DNA of 64,000 bases from an uncultured Gammaproteobacteria bacterium. GTDB taxonomy: Bacteria; Pseudomonadota; Gammaproteobacteria; Pseudomonadales; Pseudohongiellaceae. Below, one piece after another: positions 40,875-49,486 of the stretch. A program made the position numbers and the translations under genes. The notes beneath the pieces are model-generated. The model searched no databases and was not told the origin of the DNA. It saw only the letters and a list, made by a program, of their open reading frames with translations. The first letter of the stretch is position 1; the number at the start of each line of letters is the position of its first letter. Location of the stretch: the NCBI GenBank assembly GCA_913060695.1, contig CAJXUA010000006.1:1-64000 (forward strand), in the 5' to 3' direction.

Positions 40875-43640
40875 ATGGACAGCAACCCTGCACAGAACAT
40901 CGATCTCATCCTAGTAGATGGCTCCTCCTATTTGTTTCGAGCCTTCCATGCTCTGCCTCCTCTGATCACTAGCAAACAGCAACATACTGGGGCCATCAAA
41001 GGCGTGATCAATATGATTCGCAGTTTGGTCAAGACCTATCCAGATAGCCGTATTGCAGTGGTATTCGATGCGAAGGGCAAAACCTTCCGCAACGATATAT
41101 ATGCAGACTATAAGGCCCACCGCCCGCCCATGCCCGATGAGTTGCGTTCGCAGATTGAGCCTATACACGCCATTATCAAAGCCATGGGATTGCCAATGTT
41201 GGTCATTGGCGGAGTGGAGGCGGACGATGTGATCGGCACGCTGGCTACCCGGGCCGACGCGGCAAAAATACGCACGCTGATATCCACGGGTGATAAAGAC
41301 CTAGCGCAACTGGTGACTGAGAATGTCACGCTTATCAACACTATGAACAATGAGGCTCTCGATCCTGAGGGCGTGAGTAAGAAGTTTGGCCTAGCCCCAG
41401 AGCGAATAGTGGAGTATCTGGCGCTGATGGGAGACAAGGCAGACAATATTCCCGGTGTTCCGGGCGTGGGCCCTAAGACGGCAGTGAAGTGGCTGCAAGA
41501 GTACGGTTCCCTAGAAGGTTTGTTGGAAAATGCCGATAAAGTCTCGGGCAAAATCGGCGAGAGGCTGCGAGAGAATATCGAGCAACTGTGGCTTTCACAC
41601 GAGCTAGCGACGATCAAGCGTGATGTAGAGCTCGATGTTGAGATCGAACAGTTGATCCATGGTGATGAAGATCTTGAGGCGCTGCATGAGCTGTTCAGCA
41701 CCTTGGAATTCAAGTCTTGGATAAAGGAAGTAGAGAGTAAGGGGGCTGTCGGGGTCGAGACGGCGCCGGAACCGAGTGCTGACGGTAGCGCGAATATTGC
41801 CGAGCGCGATGCGCTAGATAGCGCACCAGTAGAAACTATTGTCGAAGGTGTGTTGAGTCTGGAGGCTCTGGATGCCTGCTTGCAGCAAATGCGTGGCGCT
41901 GCGAATTTTGCCATGTCCCTAGAGACCGATGGCGCACATTATATGGACGCGGTCATCATTGGTGTCTCTCTAAGCGCTAGTCCCGGGCAAGCCTTCTACA
42001 TACCGCTGGGGCATGACTCTCTTGAATTTCCTAAGCAACTCGATCGTACTGAAGTCATGGAGCGTCTTAAGCCAATGTTGGAAGACGCGAGTCGGCATAA
42101 GGTGGCACACGACGGCAAATTTATTACCCATGTGCTGGCCAATTACGACATCGCGCTAGATGGGCTTCGCTTCGACACCCTCACGGCCTCCTATGTCTTA
42201 AACTCTGTGGTGCTGGATCATCAATTGCACAAGATTGCCGATCACTATCTTGGTCTCAATGCGCAATCCCTCGACGAGCTGCTGGGCAAGGGTAGGTCTA
42301 AGCTTACGATCAGCCAGCTCGACTACGATACCGTACGAGCCTACGCGGGACGCAAGTCCGATCTGGTGCTAAGGCTGAGCCAATACCTAGCGGATAAACT
42401 TAAGCAGACAGGTGAGTTGGCAGGGCTGCACAAATACTATGAGTTGGCCTTGATCCCGGTATTGCAGAAGATGGAGCGCGACGGAATTCTGGTCGACCCG
42501 GAGGTGTTGGGAAAACAGAGCCAAGCCTTGGGTGTAAGATTGATCGAGGTGGAGCGCGCCGCTTTCGAGTTGGCTGGCGAGGAGTTCAACTTAGGCTCTC
42601 CTAAGCAGTTGCAGAGAATCTTTTACGAGAAGCTGCAATTGCCGGTGCTGAAGAAGACGCCTAAGGGGCAGCCCTCTACGGCCGAGCCCGTATTGCAGGA
42701 GCTGGCCTTGGAGTATGAGCTGCCCAAGCTCATCACAGACCATCGTGGCTTAAGCAAACTTAAGTCGACCTATACCGACAAGCTGCCGCTTGATATCAAC
42801 AAGCGCACAGGGCGCATACACTCGAGTTTTCAGCAGGCAGTTGCCGCTACTGGCCGCCTCTCCTCTACCGATCCCAATCTGCAGAATATCCCTATCCGCA
42901 CAGCGGAGGGGCGCAAGGTGCGGCAGGCATTTATCGCCCGGCCAGGTTATCAGCTACTCGCCGCGGATTACTCGCAAGTAGAGCTGCGCATCATGGCCCA
43001 TCTGTCCAGCGACGCGGGGCTATTAAAAGCCTTCTCAAATGCACAAGACGTACACCGTGCGACCGCCTCCGAGGTTTTTGCGACGCCTCTGGAGGAGGTA
43101 AGCTCAGAGCAGCGCCGGCGCGCGAAGGCGATTAACTTCGGTCTTATCTACGGCATGTCCGCGTTCGGTTTGGCGAAACAACTAGGAATCGACAGGCAGA
43201 GCGCCGCGCATTATGTGGATCTGTACTTCCAGAAATATCCGGGAGTTCTGCAGTATATGGAGCAAACCCAGGCCTATGCGGATGAGCACGGTTTTGTGGA
43301 GACCCTATTTGGTCGGCGCCTTTATCTGCCCGACATCCATGCGGGCAATGGCATGCTGCGCAAGGCCGCGCAACGCACCGCCATTAATGCTCCAATGCAA
43401 GGCACTGCTGCGGATATCATCAAGCAGGCGATGATCGATATAGACCATTGGTTAGGGACTGGGGTGTTGGATGCACGCATGGTGCTGCAGGTGCACGATG
43501 AACTGGTGTTCGAGGTCGCGAATGACGATATCGAATTACTGACAGAGGGTGTGCGCTTTAGGATGGTGAGTGCCGCGTCGCTCAATGTCCCCCTCGTGGT
43601 CGATGTAGGAATTGGCAACAACTGGGACGAGGCCCACTAG
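40875..43640 (+). CDS. polA: DNA polymerase I (5' nuclease and polymerase intact, 3'-5' exonuclease residues lost)
   Basis: A 921-residue protein with three parts: 5' nuclease (STGDKDLAQLV, GDKADNIPGVPGVG), 3'-5' exonuclease fold (about 320-515) and polymerase (DYSQVELRIMAHL, RRRAKAINFGLIYG, VLQVHDELVFEV). In the exonuclease fold the E. coli catalytic acids D355, D424 and D501 align with S348 (MSLETD), I417 (GKFITH) and K494 (YAGRKSD). Only E350 and Y490 remain. The domain should be inactive, as in some Gram-positive and Thermus enzymes. It ends two bases from engB. Confidence 0.97.
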   Translation: MDSNPAQNIDLILVDGSSYLFRAFHALPPLITSKQQHTGAIKGVINMIRSLVKTYPDSRIAVVFDAKGKTFRNDIYADYKAHRPPMPDELRSQIEPIHAIIKAMGLPMLVIGGVEADDVIGTLATRADAAKIRTLISTGDKDLAQLVTENVTLINTMNNEALDPEGVSKKFGLAPERIVEYLALMGDKADNIPGVPGVGPKTAVKWLQEYGSLEGLLENADKVSGKIGERLRENIEQLWLSHELATIKRDVELDVEIEQLIHGDEDLEALHELFSTLEFKSWIKEVESKGAVGVETAPEPSADGSANIAERDALDSAPVETIVEGVLSLEALDACLQQMRGAANFAMSLETDGAHYMDAVIIGVSLSASPGQAFYIPLGHDSLEFPKQLDRTEVMERLKPMLEDASRHKVAHDGKFITHVLANYDIALDGLRFDTLTASYVLNSVVLDHQLHKIADHYLGLNAQSLDELLGKGRSKLTISQLDYDTVRAYAGRKSDLVLRLSQYLADKLKQTGELAGLHKYYELALIPVLQKMERDGILVDPEVLGKQSQALGVRLIEVERAAFELAGEEFNLGSPKQLQRIFYEKLQLPVLKKTPKGQPSTAEPVLQELALEYELPKLITDHRGLSKLKSTYTDKLPLDINKRTGRIHSSFQQAVAATGRLSSTDPNLQNIPIRTAEGRKVRQAFIARPGYQLLAADYSQVELRIMAHLSSDAGLLKAFSNAQDVHRATASEVFATPLEEVSSEQRRRAKAINFGLIYGMSAFGLAKQLGIDRQSAAHYVDLYFQKYPGVLQYMEQTQAYADEHGFVETLFGRRLYLPDIHAGNGMLRKAAQRTAINAPMQGTAADIIKQAMIDIDHWLGTGVLDARMVLQVHDELVFEVANDDIELLTEGVRFRMVSAASLNVPLVVDVGIGNNWDEAH

Positions 43641-43657
43641 CCCTAGACGCTAGTGGG
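43633..43657. terminator. Hairpin at the polA/engB junction
   Basis: CCCACTAG (43633-43640) and CTAGTGGG (43650-43657) are perfect arms with a nine-base loop. The left arm ends with the polA stop codon and the engB stop lies in the loop. No T-run follows on either side, so termination strength is uncertain. The same arms occur in the hairpin after dsbA. Confidence 0.6.
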
Positions 43658-44272
43658 TTCGCTCTCTGTTCCCGCCTCGGGCTCGGGTTCTTCAAGCCAA
43701 GCATTCAGCCGAGCCTCTAAGTTCTCGACGCCCGATTTCTGCAGAGAAGAGAATAGCTGGATGCTCGCATTAGGGAATTGAGCTAGTTCTTTGCGTGCGC
43801 CTAACAGGGCGTTTTGCGCCGCGCCGCGTTTCAGTTTGTCAGCCTTTGTTAACAACACATGGATAGGCAGATTCGACTCGAGTGACCAGTTGATCATCAT
43901 CAAGTCAAAGTCTTTGAAGGCGTGGCGAATATCCGTTAACAGCACCAGACCTACTAAAGCAGTTCGCTTATTGAGATAGAGCTCAAGGTGCTCCTGCCAT
44001 TGGTTCTTCACGACCAATGGTACTTTGGCGTAGCCGTAACCAGGCAAGTCCACTAGGTAGCGACCATTGGGCAACCCAAAGAAATTAATAAGCTGGGTTC
44101 GCCCCGGGGTCTTACTGGTGCGAGCGAGTCGGTTCTGATTAGTGAGCACGTTGATGGCGCTAGACTTGCCCGCATTAGAGCGGCCGGCAAAGGCTACTTC
44201 GCGGACGCTATCGCTTGGACAGTCGTCTAAACCCACGGCACTAGTGATGAAACTGGCGATTTTATAATTCAT
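43643..44272 (-). CDS. engB: Ribosome biogenesis GTPase EngB/YihA
   Basis: A 209-residue small GTPase needed for assembly of the large ribosomal subunit. The P-loop GRSNAGKSS is followed by [11 protein letters not shown] (switch), [10 protein letters not shown] (G3) and LLTKADKL (G4). It begins [12 protein letters not shown] and has the normal length. It converges on polA, the standard neighbourhood in gammaproteobacteria, but with only two bases between there is no room for a small RNA such as Spot 42. Confidence 0.96.
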   Translation of the reverse strand: MNYKIASFITSAVGLDDCPSDSVREVAFAGRSNAGKSSAINVLTNQNRLARTSKTPGRTQLINFFGLPNGRYLVDLPGYGYAKVPLVVKNQWQEHLELYLNKRTALVGLVLLTDIRHAFKDFDLMMINWSLESNLPIHVLLTKADKLKRGAAQNALLGARKELAQFPNASIQLFSSLQKSGVENLEARLNAWLEEPEPEAGTESEPTSV

Positions 44273-44300
44273 GGGCGCACTAGATACAGTAAGAATCGGC

Positions 44301-44318
44301 TTAGCGCAAGCTCGCTAA
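44301..44318. repeat. Short hairpin upstream of engB
   Basis: TTAGCG (44301-44306) and CGCTAA (44313-44318) are perfect 6-base arms with a 6-base loop, in the gap between engB and the cytochrome c4 gene. It could lie in the engB leader. No function is evident. Confidence 0.4.
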
Positions 44319-44416
44319 ACAGTGTTCAGCGCTTTAGAATGGCCAGATTACGGCCCAAGAGCAGACAAATTGCCCTTCGAACTAGGCAATTCATAGAGTA
44401 ATCAAAATCGATGCGG

Positions 44417-44422
44417 TATAAT
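44417..44422 (+). promoter_or_regulatory. -10 promoter element for cytochrome c4
   Basis: TATAAT, preceded by GCGG, lies 137 bases before the cytochrome c4 start, with no clear -35 at the right distance. Transcription from here would give a leader of about 130 bases. Confidence 0.5.
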
Positions 44423-44559
44423 TCGCGCCCGTTCGTCTGTTTACAATCGAGGCGTCAAGCCGGTGGCTACACTACAGCCAATCGGCCGCATTGAGGCGTA
44501 GATGGCTGCATCAACGACACACAAGCACTTTAGAGAACTATAGGAAAGTTGGACTATTC

Positions 44560-45186
44560 ATGAAAAATCTAGCCACGAAGAATGCACTGACCCTGTTAAC
44601 CACTCTTGTATTTGCAGCGTTCGCTAGCTTCAGCCATGCCCAAGGCAATGCTGCTGCTGGTGAAAGTAAAGTAGCGGTATGTGGCGCTTGCCACGGTGTC
44701 GCGGGGCAAAGCACTATTGGAGCTAACCCGAAGCTAGCTGGCCAGAGCGCCCGTTACCTGATCAAGCAGATGAATGATATTAAAAGTGGCGCTCGCAATG
44801 TGGCACTAATGACTGGCCTGCTCAATGGCTCTAGCGATCAAGACATCGCAGACATGGCGGCCTATTACGCGGCTCAGGAAACCACCCTAGAAGGTGCAGA
44901 CCCAGAGATGCTAGAGCTTGGTGAGAGCATCTATAAGGCAGGCATAGCCTCTTTAAACGTCGCCGCGTGTTCCGCTTGTCATTCTCCTACTGGTAAAGGC
45001 AACCCTCAGGCGGGTTTCCCAGCCTTGAGTGGTCAGCACAGCGAATATACCGCTACGCAGCTAAAGGCTTTCCGTTCCGGCGAGCGTGCTAACGACGGTA
45101 ACGCGATGCCAATGCGTATCATATCTGAGCGTCTTACTGACAAAGAGATCGACGCTCTTGCAAGTTACATTTCGGGATTGAACTAA
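44560..45186 (+). CDS. Dihaem cytochrome c4
   Basis: A 208-residue periplasmic protein with a signal peptide (cleavage after SHA, about residue 27) and two cytochrome c domains, haem sites CGACH (41-45) and CSACH (137-141). Each haem has a downstream methionine as likely sixth ligand. Cytochrome c4 carries electrons to haem-copper oxidases. The frame is open back to 44491, but ATG 44560 gives the signal peptide MKNLATKNALTLL. Its neighbours engB and dsbA are as in Pseudomonas. Confidence 0.94.
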   Translation: MKNLATKNALTLLTTLVFAAFASFSHAQGNAAAGESKVAVCGACHGVAGQSTIGANPKLAGQSARYLIKQMNDIKSGARNVALMTGLLNGSSDQDIADMAAYYAAQETTLEGADPEMLELGESIYKAGIASLNVAACSACHSPTGKGNPQAGFPALSGQHSEYTATQLKAFRSGERANDGNAMPMRIISERLTDKEIDALASYISGLN

Positions 45187-45191
45187 ATATT

Positions 45192-45245
45192 AAAGTCCGC
45201 TTTATCGCGAATTTGGTAAGTTAACCGGGCCAGAGCGGTCTTTTA
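45192..45245 (+). terminator. Probable terminator after cytochrome c4
   Basis: AAAGTCCGCT (45192-45201) pairs with AGCGGTCTTT (45234-45243) with one T-T mismatch across a 32-base loop, and a T-run follows. The long loop makes it moderate in strength. Confidence 0.55.
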
Positions 45246-45294
45246 GATCAGTTTTACTGAATCGTTAAGAGAACAAATCTGAGGGAGTACCAAG

Positions 45295-45936
45295 ATGAAA
45301 AAGATGATTATGCAGTTTCTTGCAGTATTAGTTTTAGCGCCACTGGCCTTCTCGGCACTGGCTCAGCCTGCCCGTTTTGTTGAAGGCACACACTATACGG
45401 TGCTGCCAACTGCCGTCAAAACCAAAGATGCATCGAAGATAGAAGTTGTTGAAGTGTTTTGGTATGGCTGCCCGCATTGCTTCACTTTCGAGCCGCTGAT
45501 CGAGGACTTCGTAGCGAATGCGCCCGCGGATGTAGATTTCGTGCGCTTCCCAGCGATCTGGAATGATCTCATGAAGATCCATGCTCAAGTCCTCTACGCT
45601 GCCGAAGCGCTAGGCAAGCTCGACGTGCTACACAGCCCAATTTTCACGGCGATCAATGTGGAAGGCAATCGCCTTCAGAATGAGCAGCAAATCTCCGCCT
45701 TGTTCGCCAAGCATGGTGTTAGCGCTGAAGAGTTTGGTCGTGCGTTTAACTCTTTCTCTGTAAAGACGAAAGTGAACCAGGCCGAAGCCAAGATGCGCGA
45801 ATATCAGGTGCGTAGCACTCCTAATATGATTGTGAATGGCAAGTACCTGATCTCTACTGGCGACGCAGTACGTACGCAACAAGAGATGTTGGAAGTGGTA
45901 AATTTCCTAGTGAATAAAGAAAGAAGCTCTAGCTGA
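45295..45936 (+). CDS. dsbA: Thiol:disulfide interchange protein DsbA
   Basis: A 213-residue periplasmic oxidoreductase with a signal peptide (to about residue 23, SALA then Gln) and the active site C59-P60-H61-C62 in WYGCPHCFTF, plus the cis-proline loop RSTPNMIV. It makes disulfide bonds in exported proteins and is reoxidised by DsbB. Type II secretion substrates and some pseudopilus parts depend on it in related bacteria. It lies 108 bases after the cytochrome c4 gene, beyond a possible terminator. Confidence 0.96.
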   Translation: MKKMIMQFLAVLVLAPLAFSALAQPARFVEGTHYTVLPTAVKTKDASKIEVVEVFWYGCPHCFTFEPLIEDFVANAPADVDFVRFPAIWNDLMKIHAQVLYAAEALGKLDVLHSPIFTAINVEGNRLQNEQQISALFAKHGVSAEEFGRAFNSFSVKTKVNQAEAKMREYQVRSTPNMIVNGKYLISTGDAVRTQQEMLEVVNFLVNKERSSS

Positions 45937-45959
45937 TCTACGCTTGAGTGGCATTATGA

Positions 45960-45998
45960 GACCCACTAGTGCGCAGCGCCCGCTGCCACTAGTGGGTC
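45960..45998 (+). terminator. Strong hairpin after dsbA
   Basis: GACCCACTAGTG (45960-45971) pairs with CACTAGTGGGTC (45987-45998), and GCAGCG (45973-45978) continues the stem with CGCTGC (45981-45986), leaving one bulged C. GCGGTTTT follows. It lies in the 107-base gap before the diguanylate cyclase and is a probable terminator. Confidence 0.75.
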
Positions 45999-46043
45999 GC
46001 GGTTTTATGTAATTCAAGGATGTCTGAATAAGAGCCGTATTTA

Positions 46044-48077
46044 ATGAGCCAAAGGGACAACGAGAGCATAGAGGTCGCCCGCTGGAAGAAGAAATTCCTC
46101 GATGCACTCGAAGTGCATGATAGCCGTGAAAAATCCCTCCTAAACCGAATCAGATTGCTACGCCGCGGACTTGTCGGTGTCAGCCTAGCCGGTGATGGCT
46201 TAGACAATAGCTTAGACCGCGAACTCTCCTCACTCCGCGCTACCCTGCGCTCAGAAGACACCGAATCTGGATTGGAATTGCTGCTCGAGCGCATCGAACG
46301 CTCGGTGCTGCGCCTTGACTCGCATAAAGAGCAGAGCGTCAGCTCAATACAGACCGCCCTGACCCTGAGCGTTAAACAGCTGCAAGAGCTTAGTCTTTCT
46401 CGCGAATTGAAACGCGCTGTGCGCCAGTACGCCAAACAGCTGCCCTCCAAGGTCAAAGACCCCCAGAACCATTCGGTATTGCTCGTCGATTTTCTCGAGC
46501 TATTGAGAATGGTGATTCGCGAGCTAACTTTCCAGCCAGAAACCGAGGCCACCCGATCTGAATCCGGCTTTTGGTCGCGCCTATTTACTGGCTCTTCGGA
46601 TAAGCCATCGGAGCCAGCAGCAGCTGCACAGAATGATGAAGTCGCAGAGGCCGAGATAAATACAGATAAGGCGCCAACGAAGTCCGGCACCGCCCAAGAG
46701 GCTGAAGCGAGCAAGGCTGAGAAGAAGCTCCTTACTAGCGAGGAGCCAGTTAGCACAGCGGCAGCCGCAGTCCTCTCCTCGAGCTCCACTAAGTCAGGCA
46801 GCGTAAGTGAAGCGCTAGACGAGGAAGAGCTCGATATCCCGGTCGAAGCTCAAAGCACCAATATAGCCGCTGACGAGGGTGTGCAGTCGGAGGCTTCCCG
46901 GTCGCGTAATGCTGCAATAGCGCGGACACAAGAAGAGGAAGCTACCAATAAGCGATTGAGCGAAGAGCCCGAACCGGGCTTCTCCGCAATTGCAGACCAT
47001 GCCGAACCCGTTCTCCTGCGAATCTTGGAGAATATTTTCGTCACCGAACAATCCACACCCTTGGCCTCAAAGATTCGGGGCAAAATTAGTAGAGGTTTGA
47101 ACTGGTACGAGTTCGTAACCGTTCTCGAAGACCTCTATGCCCTCATTACCGCCGCCGTGGAACAAGAGCGAACTGAGTTTCAGCACTTCCTTAACGAGCT
47201 CAACGAGAGCCTCGGGCAGGTACAAGAATATGTACAGTTCTCGAGAGAGCAAGAAGGTGCGTCCCGTAATTCCGAAAAGGAATTGGACGATGCGGTAAGG
47301 ACCCAAATCAGTGATATTGCTGAGACGGTGCAGGTCGCAGAGGACATTGGCGAGCTTAAAAGTGCGGTACAAGGCCAACTCACCACTATTCTATCTTCGA
47401 TGGATCAATTCAAGGCTATGAAGTCGGCACAGCAAGAGAGCGCCAACGAGCATACCCGCGCGCTAGAAGAAAGACTACGTGCTATGGAGGCTGAGTCCAA
47501 GGAGCTGCGGGTGCATCTAGCTCAGCAGGAGCAACTGGCCTCTCGCGATGCTCTTACTGAGCTGCCTAACAGGGCTGCCTATGATAAGCGTGTAACACAG
47601 GAGTTTTTGAACTGGCGTAGCACCCTAACGCATACGGGGCAGCCCGGTCTGTGTTTGGCGATCTGCGATGTCGACCACTTTAAGCGCGTTAACGATACCT
47701 ACGGCCATTTGGCTGGCGATAAGGTATTGAAAATATTAGCAAAAGAGATATCTTCTCGGCTTCGCAAGACTGATTTCGTGGCACGTTACGGTGGCGAGGA
47801 GTTCGCCATAATCATGCCGGCTACCTCTTTAGAGAATGCTGAGCAATTGATCAACAGCGTACGCCTGAAGATTGCCAAGTGTCCGTTCCACTTCAAGGAA
47901 ACTCAGGTGCAAATCACAATGTCTTTCGGCCTGTCCTGTTTCGAGGACTTAGATACTCCCGAGAAGGTTTTCGAGCGCAGCGATAAGGCCCTCTACCGCG
48001 CGAAAGAAGGCGGGCGTAACCAGGTCTGCCTCGCCGTACCCGCAAGTCCTGCCAAGAAAACGCCTAGCGCGCAGTAA
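46044..48077 (+). CDS. Diguanylate cyclase with a long coiled N-terminal region
   Basis: A 677-residue protein. The C-terminal GGDEF domain (about 505-665) has the active site GGEEF at 583-587 and the inhibitory RKTD site (574-577), five residues upstream, so it should make cyclic di-GMP with product inhibition. The first 500 residues lack a recognised sensor. They are rich in Glu, Ser and Ala, with coiled-coil stretches and a low-complexity acidic region around residues 190-330. No membrane segment is evident, so it is probably cytoplasmic. A GGDEF gene after dsbA is also found in Pseudomonas. Confidence 0.92.
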   Translation: MSQRDNESIEVARWKKKFLDALEVHDSREKSLLNRIRLLRRGLVGVSLAGDGLDNSLDRELSSLRATLRSEDTESGLELLLERIERSVLRLDSHKEQSVSSIQTALTLSVKQLQELSLSRELKRAVRQYAKQLPSKVKDPQNHSVLLVDFLELLRMVIRELTFQPETEATRSESGFWSRLFTGSSDKPSEPAAAAQNDEVAEAEINTDKAPTKSGTAQEAEASKAEKKLLTSEEPVSTAAAAVLSSSSTKSGSVSEALDEEELDIPVEAQSTNIAADEGVQSEASRSRNAAIARTQEEEATNKRLSEEPEPGFSAIADHAEPVLLRILENIFVTEQSTPLASKIRGKISRGLNWYEFVTVLEDLYALITAAVEQERTEFQHFLNELNESLGQVQEYVQFSREQEGASRNSEKELDDAVRTQISDIAETVQVAEDIGELKSAVQGQLTTILSSMDQFKAMKSAQQESANEHTRALEERLRAMEAESKELRVHLAQQEQLASRDALTELPNRAAYDKRVTQEFLNWRSTLTHTGQPGLCLAICDVDHFKRVNDTYGHLAGDKVLKILAKEISSRLRKTDFVARYGGEEFAIIMPATSLENAEQLINSVRLKIAKCPFHFKETQVQITMSFGLSCFEDLDTPEKVFERSDKALYRAKEGGRNQVCLAVPASPAKKTPSAQ

Positions 48078-48104
48078 ATTCGGGCCCAATCGCAAACTAT
48101 TTTA

Positions 48105-48133
48105 TCGAAACGCCAGTCTTACCGTCGTTTCGA
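48105..48133 (+). promoter_or_regulatory. Inverted repeat before the type II secretion operon
   Basis: TCGAAACG (48105-48112) and CGTTTCGA (48126-48133) are perfect arms with a 13-base spacer, 22 bases before the gspL start. No T-run follows. It may be an operator controlling the secretion operon, or a weak terminator for the upstream gene. Confidence 0.5.
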
Positions 48134-48154
48134 AACAGAATTCAGTCGGAAAAT

Positions 48155-49480
48155 ATGACTTCAAGTAAAACCACAATACAGTCAATCACGCAGCAGCTGG
48201 CTAACAAATTGCCGCCATCGCTTAAGAGCATGCTGCAGGCCAATGCCAAGTCTCGCCTATTAACGCGCGTAGATACTGTGCTGATGGTGTTCGACGCTAA
48301 GATTTATGACCTCGCCAATAATACTTGGCGTAGTGTGGTGCTGGAGGAAGGGCGCAGCCCCGCAGAGTCTATTGCGAGCGCGGCGAAAGAGTTGCTAGAA
48401 CAACATAACAGTCGCCCTACTGTTCTCCTGCTGCTGCCATCGAGTGAGTTTATTGCAACACAGGTCAACATGCCCGGCGTGGCAAGAGAGAATCTGCGTT
48501 CTGCCCTGGCTTTGCAGTCAGCAGTACAGCTTCCTAGTTATGAACAGGACTTAATATTCACAGTAAACCCAAGTGCAAAGAGTGACGCCTCAGCGGATAT
48601 CGTGTTGTGGACGGATGAGCAGAAAATAGACTCGCTGTTCGAAGCCTTCGCGAGCCATGAGCTCTTTCTTACTGCGGTTATGCCGCGCGCCTTGGCGGCG
48701 ACCAATACCGAAGATCGCACCGGCGCAATCCTGATAAGCGATGAAGACGCTACCCATCTTACCCGCCTAGTGTATCGCGATGGGGTATTAACGCATTATC
48801 TGCTTCTATCCAAACAGGACCTAGCAGACGAGGAGTTCGAAAGGCAGTGGCAGGAGCAGTGTCTTGCATTAGAGAACGAAGCCGGCAGCGTAAAAAATAT
48901 GGCGGGTGCGCAGGACTACACAGACCTTAGCTTGCAAGTGAAACCAGATCTAGAATACTGCTTTCTGCCTAATGGAGCTAAAGAGGCCCGTCGGCAGGCC
49001 GAGAAGGGAAAGCGTCTTTCCTATCTCGCCGCCGCTGCAGTATTAGTTTTGTTATTGAGCAGCTCCCCATTTCTATGGCAATCGTTCCAGTTGATGCGTT
49101 TAGAGAGCAATCTGCAGGCCTTGCAAGTGGAATCCCAGCAGGCTCGTGAGGATCAAGAAGTGGTCCGCGAGTTCGAGCTTAGCTGGGGTGTGTTGAACGA
49201 GTTTCCTTTGCAGAATATTTCCCAAACCCTGCTAGAGCTCCAAACGGTGCTCAACCCAAGTGTGTTGACCTCGATAGAGATCGACGAGGGCAGCATGGAG
49301 ATCGAAGGCGAGAGCCCAGACCCACAAAGTCTATTGCAGCAGCTCGAAGAGAACCCTTTGTTTACGGGAGTCGATTTCGCCCGCGCCACGAACAACAACC
49401 GTTACTTCATTGAACTAAGCTTGAGCACAGTGGATTTCGACGCCTATCGGCAATGGTATTTTCCGGACGTGAGGCGCTAA
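48155..49480 (+). CDS. gspL: Type II secretion system protein L-like
   Basis: A 441-residue protein with a large cytoplasmic actin-like N-terminal part, one membrane helix (about residues 287-306, LSYLAAAAVLVLLL) and a small periplasmic ferredoxin-like domain. This is the GspL (PilM-N-like) layout; it links the ATPase GspE to the pseudopilus and pairs with GspM. Sequence similarity is weak, so the call rests on layout and on its place before gspM and gspE. It opens the operon, unusual for gspL. Confidence 0.75.
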   Translation: MTSSKTTIQSITQQLANKLPPSLKSMLQANAKSRLLTRVDTVLMVFDAKIYDLANNTWRSVVLEEGRSPAESIASAAKELLEQHNSRPTVLLLLPSSEFIATQVNMPGVARENLRSALALQSAVQLPSYEQDLIFTVNPSAKSDASADIVLWTDEQKIDSLFEAFASHELFLTAVMPRALAATNTEDRTGAILISDEDATHLTRLVYRDGVLTHYLLLSKQDLADEEFERQWQEQCLALENEAGSVKNMAGAQDYTDLSLQVKPDLEYCFLPNGAKEARRQAEKGKRLSYLAAAAVLVLLLSSSPFLWQSFQLMRLESNLQALQVESQQAREDQEVVREFELSWGVLNEFPLQNISQTLLELQTVLNPSVLTSIEIDEGSMEIEGESPDPQSLLQQLEENPLFTGVDFARATNNNRYFIELSLSTVDFDAYRQWYFPDVRR

Positions 49481-49486
49481 CACAAT

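Noticed and set aside
41108-41914. A 268-codon open frame on the minus strand within polA
   Set aside because: It is antisense to a conserved gene, has serine-rich composition typical of a shadow frame, no ribosome-binding site and no recognisable domain.
43638-43645. A Spot 42/ErsA-type small RNA between polA and engB
   Set aside because: The two stop codons are only two bases apart, so there is no room for the RNA found at this place in other gammaproteobacteria.
45989-46789. A 266-codon open frame on the minus strand within the diguanylate cyclase gene
   Set aside because: It is antisense to the coiled N-terminal coding region and is low in complexity (Ser, Arg), without a start signal or domain.
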